Assembly (NCBI GenBank): GCA_964534315.1
Contig: CAZHOV010000119.1
Coordinates: forward strand, 1-17,464
DNA from: CAZHOV01 sp964534315
Lineage (GTDB): Bacteria; Bacteroidota; Bacteroidia; Chitinophagales; Saprospiraceae
Length of the DNA stretch: 17,464 nucleotides
Direction of reading: 5' to 3'
A program made the translations under genes and the position numbers. The notes under the pieces were generated by a model. It saw only the letters and a program-made list of their open reading frames with translations. It searched no databases and was not told the DNA's origin. Within the stretch, counting starts at the first letter, position 1. Each line of letters begins with the position of its first letter. Below, piece after piece: positions 15,301-17,464 of this stretch.

Positions 15301-15511
15301 CCAACAACTGATCATCGAAAGCACCCAAAGTATCGACCAGGAATCAATCATCGAAATCTATAATATGATCGGTCAACGCGTCATGCAAGCTACGCTTTCT
15401 TCCGGCAATTACCAAACAGCATTAAATCTTGCAGACCTTCCCGCAGGCCAGTATATCGTTACCCTAAGATACGCCGGTGGAACAATAACGCAGCGTATTG
15501 AGAAATTATAA
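12350..15511 (+). CDS. T9SS-exported multidomain surface protein with two LTD-like domains
   Basis: I start at ATG 12350 because it places a normal signal peptide first (MLKRCLHFLIVTFLIFGAVEG, cut before about Gln24); ATG 12311 would add 13 polar residues. Of 1053 residues, 24-217 form a beta-sandwich with an Asp-rich, probably Ca-binding stretch (EDTDGDNDGDG, 163-173). An Ig-like repeat (223-337, ITLTPSSLTGF) follows, then LTD domain 1 (342-500, GDLVINEIMYNPSGS, TDEWFEVCNVTG). A cysteine-bearing spacer leads to an LTD-like domain 2 (about 607-760, GGGMIINEMGNLSG), a fibronectin-III-like module (876-970, LPVELGSFEAIKKNQNSLLS) and a type A T9SS sorting domain (974-1053, ending QRIEKL). Likely a surface adhesin or scaffold. 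Same build as the preceding gene, 117 nt away; probably an old duplication followed by domain shuffling. Base use becomes C-rich from about 14990. Confidence 0.92.
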   Translation: MLKRCLHFLIVTFLIFGAVEGWGQVIFYTQSFETISGYSFPNGNGGSGQDFFDRTNLAGAPAQEVFTYNGFDGSFFVAGEDIDGTLLSGPIGEVLISGVNISGQSSLEVTIAFASGTNIDIDDANDAMWVEVSIDGGSFVEIGRFEADPNTTSGSGFNGQFAEDTDGDNDGDGILLDGNFTDFTWPIQGTGNTLDIRISMYLNSGDEEGAFDNVRVAGISSSTPTITLTPSSLTGFTYVENAGPSSEQSFTVSGSNLTNDINLSLGGNTNFEWSLTSGGPYQTTDLTITESGGSANDIVYVRMVSGLTAGNYNATGTATSAGASNETISLNGSVTSSSSCPNPGDLVINEIMYNPSGSESTDEWFEVCNVTGSDIDMDGFDISDNGGGSFSVSGSLIIPAGGCIVFAQSSGGGCSTPDYNYSNAFGLNNSGDILTLECNSTIIDEVDYSDMSFPSVNNGEALQLDPSFQNASDNDTGTNWCAAISSCGGSDFGTPGSTNSGCGCGLSGLSSLSYNCLTNIAGAGNDHVLIEIPYTGVDANVTLSSTGSTPVTNVGDNPASVSNGTIQLSGATEGDSWEITISGGACNFVIPGTVPSTQCDPFSLIGGGMIINEMGNLSGACCSGSGVEYYELLVIGDPANPTANVNLTGWIVDDNNGEFQGFGSGTGMANGHIALGGCFSSVPPGSLIVIYAEGGGCSASNYGLTDDPNDGNGDDIYVLPTSNSSCLTYCQDLPCNGTACGGVNTVNTAYSPCLVTSTPSCEASLIGSANSNDAAQVRRPDGAFFHGFSWGLSSPFPTFPNGNSSFNLGSGNDWSYTSCDNATLSGSFSSPANSAGAANNAANANIITAISNGNIDYDEFLGTSSNPSGNCLEILPVELGSFEAIKKNQNSLLSWKTLTELNNNYFNIERSADGINYETIGQVDGAGTTNIPQEYTFTDRQPLSGTNYYRLKQVDFDGQFEYSRVQLVNFEVTTNFVIYPTLVHQQLIIESTQSIDQESIIEIYNMIGQRVMQATLSSGNYQTALNLADLPAGQYIVTLRYAGGTITQRIEKL

Positions 15512-15629
15512 CGGGGCTCAAAACTCCAAATCTTCTTCTTTATCAGCGGCATAATTACAAAAATCAATAGTGCTGTGGTTAGAGATTTAATATTTTTCTC
15601 ATAGCACCCGATAGAATTTGCTAGGCATC

Positions 15630-15662
15630 ACCATAATCTTAAAGTATGGCCGGGCAGCTTTC
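15630..15662 (+). repeat. Divergent direct repeat, copy 1
   Basis: ACCATAATCTTAAAGTATGG, then a G-rich run and TTTC, resembles copy 2 at 15977-16008, which begins ACCAATCTTAAAGGATGG and continues similarly. Both copies stand inside the inverted-repeat-bounded block. Confidence 0.5.
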
Positions 15663-15679
15663 CCACTTATAAATTTTGG

Positions 15680-15785
15680 TTCTTTGACAAAAATTGTGAA
15701 AAATGGAATTTCAAAATAATATTCCTTTCAGCCACAAGGGCATTCAAGGATTACTATTTTTCATTCCACACAATTTGTCAAAGAA
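15680..15785. repeat. 106-bp imperfect palindrome
   Basis: TTCTTTGACAAA (15680-15691) is repeated inverted at 15774-15785, and TTGTG follows in both arms after a 2-nt gap. Farther in, AAATAATATTCCTT faces AAATAGTAATCCTT of the other strand, and GCC/GGC close a short loop near 15734-15738. The whole stretch can fold back on itself, like the element at 7950-8116, but with different sequence. Confidence 0.6.
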
Positions 15786-15796
15786 GGTAAATTTTT

Positions 15797-15825
15797 AATA
15801 TATTGCTCCAGGGGAGCAATATATT
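15797..15825. repeat. 13-bp perfect hairpin with 3-nt loop
   Basis: AATATATTGCTCC (15797-15809), loop AGG, GGAGCAATATATT (15813-15825). A shorter relative with the same GCTCC/GGAGC core and loop AGA is at 15856-15868. Both are preceded by AAATTTTTAAT, so they are copies of one unit. Confidence 0.75.
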
Positions 15826-15855
15826 GGTAGTGTTTACACAGCCCAAATTTTTAAT

Positions 15856-15868
15856 GCTCCAGAGGAGC
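15856..15868. repeat. Mini-hairpin GCTCC-AGA-GGAGC
   Basis: Five-bp stem with a 3-nt loop. It shares core and left flank with the hairpin at 15797-15825. Confidence 0.55.
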
Positions 15869-15915
15869 TTGCTATTTTTTACAAGATTTTAACGCTTCCT
15901 TGGTTTTTATATCTA

Positions 15916-15928
15916 GGTGCGCTGCACC
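15916..15928. repeat. Mini-hairpin GGTGC-GCT-GCACC, copy 1
   Basis: Five-bp stem with loop GCT. The identical 13-mer recurs at 15967-15979 within 51 bp. Confidence 0.6.
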
Positions 15929-15964
15929 ATTTTAAATCGTTAATTTTCCTGTGCTATCAAGGTT

Positions 15965-15981
15965 TTGGTGCGCTGCACCAA
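15965..15981. repeat. Mini-hairpin GGTGC-GCT-GCACC, copy 2
   Basis: Here the stem is 7 bp (TTGGTGC/GCACCAA) with the same GCT loop. Its right arm leads straight into copy 2 of the direct repeat. Confidence 0.65.
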
Positions 15982-16008
15982 TCTTAAAGGATGGTCAGGG
16001 AGGTTCTC
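15977..16008 (+). repeat. Divergent direct repeat, copy 2
   Basis: ACCAATCTTAAAGGATGG and the following G-rich segment correspond to copy 1 at 15630-15662 with scattered substitutions and small gaps. Confidence 0.5.
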
Positions 16009-16180
16009 CATTTTATATATTTTTAACCTGCGGCGCTAAAGATTTTTGTGATTATGCCGCTGTCCATATCAAATCTTCCCAGGTTTTCATTAGCTTTAGA
16101 ATTCAACAGAATAACAAATAAGTCCTTTCGTTAATAAAGTAACCAGAAAAGCAAAAAGGTACCTGTTAAAATTTTTTTCT

Positions 16181-17011
16181 ATGAATTACTACTTTACTTT
16201 TATCTCCCTATTTTTAATAATTGCCCTTCCGCTAAGCTATTATTCCACCACTTCACCTGAGCATGTTCTTGAAGAAGGGCTCGTTGCCTACTATTCGTTT
16301 AATGAGTGCGATGCGCGCGACGATTCAGGTAACGGATCGGACGGGCAACTCTTTGGTAATGTGGGCTGCTGGTGTGGCGTGGACGATGACGGGCTTATGT
16401 TGGATGGGAATGAAGACTATATTGAGTTTTATGGCCCTGTCAACGATTATTTTACTACTTCCGATTTTACTGTCAGCTTTTATTTTAAGATCGACCGCTT
16501 TAATATCTTTAAGCAAAGTATGCTCTCTAAGCGAGAAGATTGCTTGGAGGAAGAATATATGTTGGACATCCAACTGGATCAGGCCAACAGGATCATCGAT
16601 GCAGATGTGCGTGAAAACGAATGGAAATTCTACCAGGATATTGACCCCCAATTTGAAGGTGCCGGCTGGTTTCACTTTGCCCTGGTCCGGGAGGGCAGAT
16701 ATGCCTACACGTACATTAACGGCCAATTGCAAAAAAAGGCGACTCGATGCAGTGGCGTGGATATCTCTAACGAAGCGAATCTGTCTTTCGCCAATACCCC
16801 CTGCCTGCAACAAGGTATGCTAAAGCGCTTTAAAGGCGTCATTGACGAACTGCGTATTTATGACCGCGCCTTGACAGCAGGAGAAATGCTTTCCCTCTAT
16901 AATTTAAACCCTGTCGAACAAGCTGAAACAGATTGTGTTTCCTTTAATGATGAAAAACCTGTTAAAGACATTTTTTATACTACAGAAAGCACTTACCTTT
17001 GCAAACGCTAA
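16181..17011 (+). CDS. Secreted LamG-like jelly-roll protein without a sorting domain
   Basis: The 276-residue protein opens with a hydrophobic signal segment (1-22, MNYYFTFISLFLIIALPLSY). Residues 33-242 are a concanavalin-type LamG fold: GLVAYYSFNECDARDDSGNG (33-52), GLMLDGNEDYIEF (71-83), FTVSFYFKID (96-105), WFHFALVREG (163-172), YINGQLQKK (178-186) and the typical end GVIDELRIYDRALTAGEM (219-236). Such domains bind carbohydrate or protein on the cell surface. In Bacteroidota they are usually followed by further modules and a T9SS tail; here only a 34-residue Cys-containing tail follows and then a stop, so the protein may be periplasmic, a lone module, or a shortened relic. ybaB starts 41 nt later. 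Confidence 0.83.
   Translation: MNYYFTFISLFLIIALPLSYYSTTSPEHVLEEGLVAYYSFNECDARDDSGNGSDGQLFGNVGCWCGVDDDGLMLDGNEDYIEFYGPVNDYFTTSDFTVSFYFKIDRFNIFKQSMLSKREDCLEEEYMLDIQLDQANRIIDADVRENEWKFYQDIDPQFEGAGWFHFALVREGRYAYTYINGQLQKKATRCSGVDISNEANLSFANTPCLQQGMLKRFKGVIDELRIYDRALTAGEMLSLYNLNPVEQAETDCVSFNDEKPVKDIFYTTESTYLCKR
16994..17001 (+). promoter_or_regulatory. -7 box (TACCTTTG) of ybaB
   Basis: Exact TAnnTTTG match inside the last codons of the LamG gene, with a T-rich TTTT tract 17-20 nt upstream as a poor -33. It gives a leader of about 45 nt to the ATG at 17053, so ybaB probably has its own start of transcription. Confidence 0.45.
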
Positions 17012-17052
17012 AAGAACAAATTTATAATTTTATAATTTAACTCAATCAATAT

Positions 17053-17361
17053 ATGTTAGGTGATCTAATGGGTCAGATGGAAGAACGGCAAAAGGAATTA
17101 AAATCCAAACTAGCCGAATTTAAAGTAGAAAGTGAAGCAGGAAACGGAGCTGTAAAAGTCACAGCCAATGCTAATAGAGAAATCCTCAATATCTCCATCA
17201 ATAAGGACAAACTCGACTGGAGCGATCCTGAACAGATCGAAGATATGCTCCTGGTCGCGATCAACCGAGCCCTTGAAAAAGCAACCCAAGTAGAAGCGGA
17301 AGAATCTCAAAAGTTAATGAAAGACATGCTTCCCCCAGGCCTGGGCGGGCTGTTTGGATAG
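17053..17361 (+). CDS. ybaB: YbaB/EbfC-family nucleoid-associated protein
   Basis: The 102-residue protein matches the small YbaB/EbfC family in length and layout. A charged N-terminal helix (MEERQKELKSKLAEFKVESEAG, 9-30) leads into the strand core GAVKVTANANREILNISINKDKL (32-54), then a helix with EDMLLVAINRALEKATQ (63-79) and the typical Gly/Pro-rich tail LPPGLGGLFG. Family members form dimers that bind DNA and affect nucleoid structure or transcription. In many bacteria ybaB sits with dnaX and recR; neither is visible here, as the next sequence is a tandem repeat near the window end. Confidence 0.92.
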   Translation: MLGDLMGQMEERQKELKSKLAEFKVESEAGNGAVKVTANANREILNISINKDKLDWSDPEQIEDMLLVAINRALEKATQVEAEESQKLMKDMLPPGLGGLFG

Positions 17362-17367
17362 TAACTG

Positions 17368-17430
17368 GTCTTGAGTCTTGGGTCTTGAGTCTTGGGTCTT
17401 GGGTCTTGAGTCTTGGGTCTTGGGTCTTGA
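17368..17430 (+). repeat. Heptamer tandem repeat, nine copies of GTCTTGR
   Basis: Nine perfect 7-bp units without gaps, 6 nt after the ybaB stop. They differ only in the last base, in the order A-G-A-G-G-A-G-G-A, so units also form a partial 21-bp higher order. The tract is followed by GAAAATG and ordinary sequence. It is non-coding here, although 21 bp keeps any frame open. Confidence 0.92.
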
Positions 17431-17464
17431 GAAAATGTAATTTCCAAAGAATCATTATTAATTA

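Larger units (their letters stand above)
15544..16062. repeat. 519-bp block bounded by long imperfect inverted repeats
   Basis: The outer 22 nt (15544-15565, starting CAGCGGCATAAT) recur inverted at 16041-16062 with one mismatch (T/C). Similarity goes on inward: TAGTGCTGTGGTTA (15568-15581) against TAGCGCCGCAGGTTA on the other strand (16038-16024), reaching about 49 bp per arm (15544-15592 / 16014-16062). Several differences are T/C or G/A, which keep pairing in RNA through G-U. No transposase is inside. Possible non-autonomous mobile element or large structured RNA. Confidence 0.62.
15512..16180. other. 669-bp repeat-rich intergenic region
   Basis: No convincing ORF lies between the second T9SS cargo and the LamG gene. 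The region is dense with inverted and direct repeats, listed separately: an outer inverted-repeat pair, a palindrome of about 106 bp, a 13-bp perfect hairpin, several GCTCC/GGTGC mini-hairpins and one divergent direct repeat. CAAATCTTC occurs at 15527-15535 and 16070-16078, just outside the outer pair. Confidence 0.7.

Noticed and set aside
17368..17430. CRISPR array
   Set aside because: Seven-bp units without spacers; a simple tandem repeat. No cas genes in the window.
17261..17455. 64-codon minus frame over the heptamer repeat
   Set aside because: Its repeated peptide follows from 21-bp periodicity, and it overlaps ybaB in antisense.

Overview
The window looks like a chromosomal segment of a Bacteroidota bacterium, probably a member of the Saprospiria (Lewinella/Haliscomenobacter-like). 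Reasons: a PorX-type response regulator fused to a PglZ domain, two large surface proteins ending in type A type IX secretion (T9SS) sorting domains with lamin-tail (LTD) modules, a LamG jelly-roll protein, the TatC variant with a long first periplasmic loop, weak Shine-Dalgarno sequences, and several promoters of the Bacteroidota form TAnnTTTG with or without an upstream TTTG. The assignment below phylum level is inference.

Layout. 1-4638 is almost entirely minus strand: the start of a C39-peptidase exporter running off the left edge (1-150), a muconolactone-isomerase-like small protein (248-559), an MFS transporter (781-1968), a strong terminator (2027-2067), a secreted protein built of twelve 23-residue repeats plus a peptidoglycan-binding domain (2088-3338), and an HD-domain phosphohydrolase with a TTG start (3418-4638). 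PorX follows on the plus strand (4972-6531). A minus-strand pair, tatC and a small membrane protein joined by an ATGA overlap, lies at 6570-7843. A CaCA cation exchanger (8268-9197), two tandem T9SS cargo proteins (9428-12232 and 12350-15511), a LamG protein (16181-17011) and a YbaB/EbfC nucleoid protein (17053-17361) complete the plus strand.

Functional links. PorX is the known regulator of T9SS, and two T9SS cargos lie about 3 and 6 kb downstream; TatC, the repeat protein, the C39 exporter and the LamG protein also concern export or the envelope. No T9SS structural gene (porK-porN, sov, porT) and no PorY kinase is present, so this is a loose neighbourhood and not a T9SS operon.

The least ordinary parts are non-coding. 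Between tatC and the exchanger, 7950-8116 is a 167-bp imperfect palindrome centred on a CTTA loop and flanked by TA; a near copy of its end lies just behind the exchanger stop codon. The 669-bp gap at 15512-16180 holds a roughly 519-bp block bounded by about 49-bp imperfect inverted repeats and packed with a second long palindrome, short perfect hairpins and a divergent direct repeat. A nine-copy heptamer tandem repeat closes the window. These look like non-autonomous mobile or structured elements. I see no clear defence system, CRISPR array, intact transposase, rRNA or intact tRNA.
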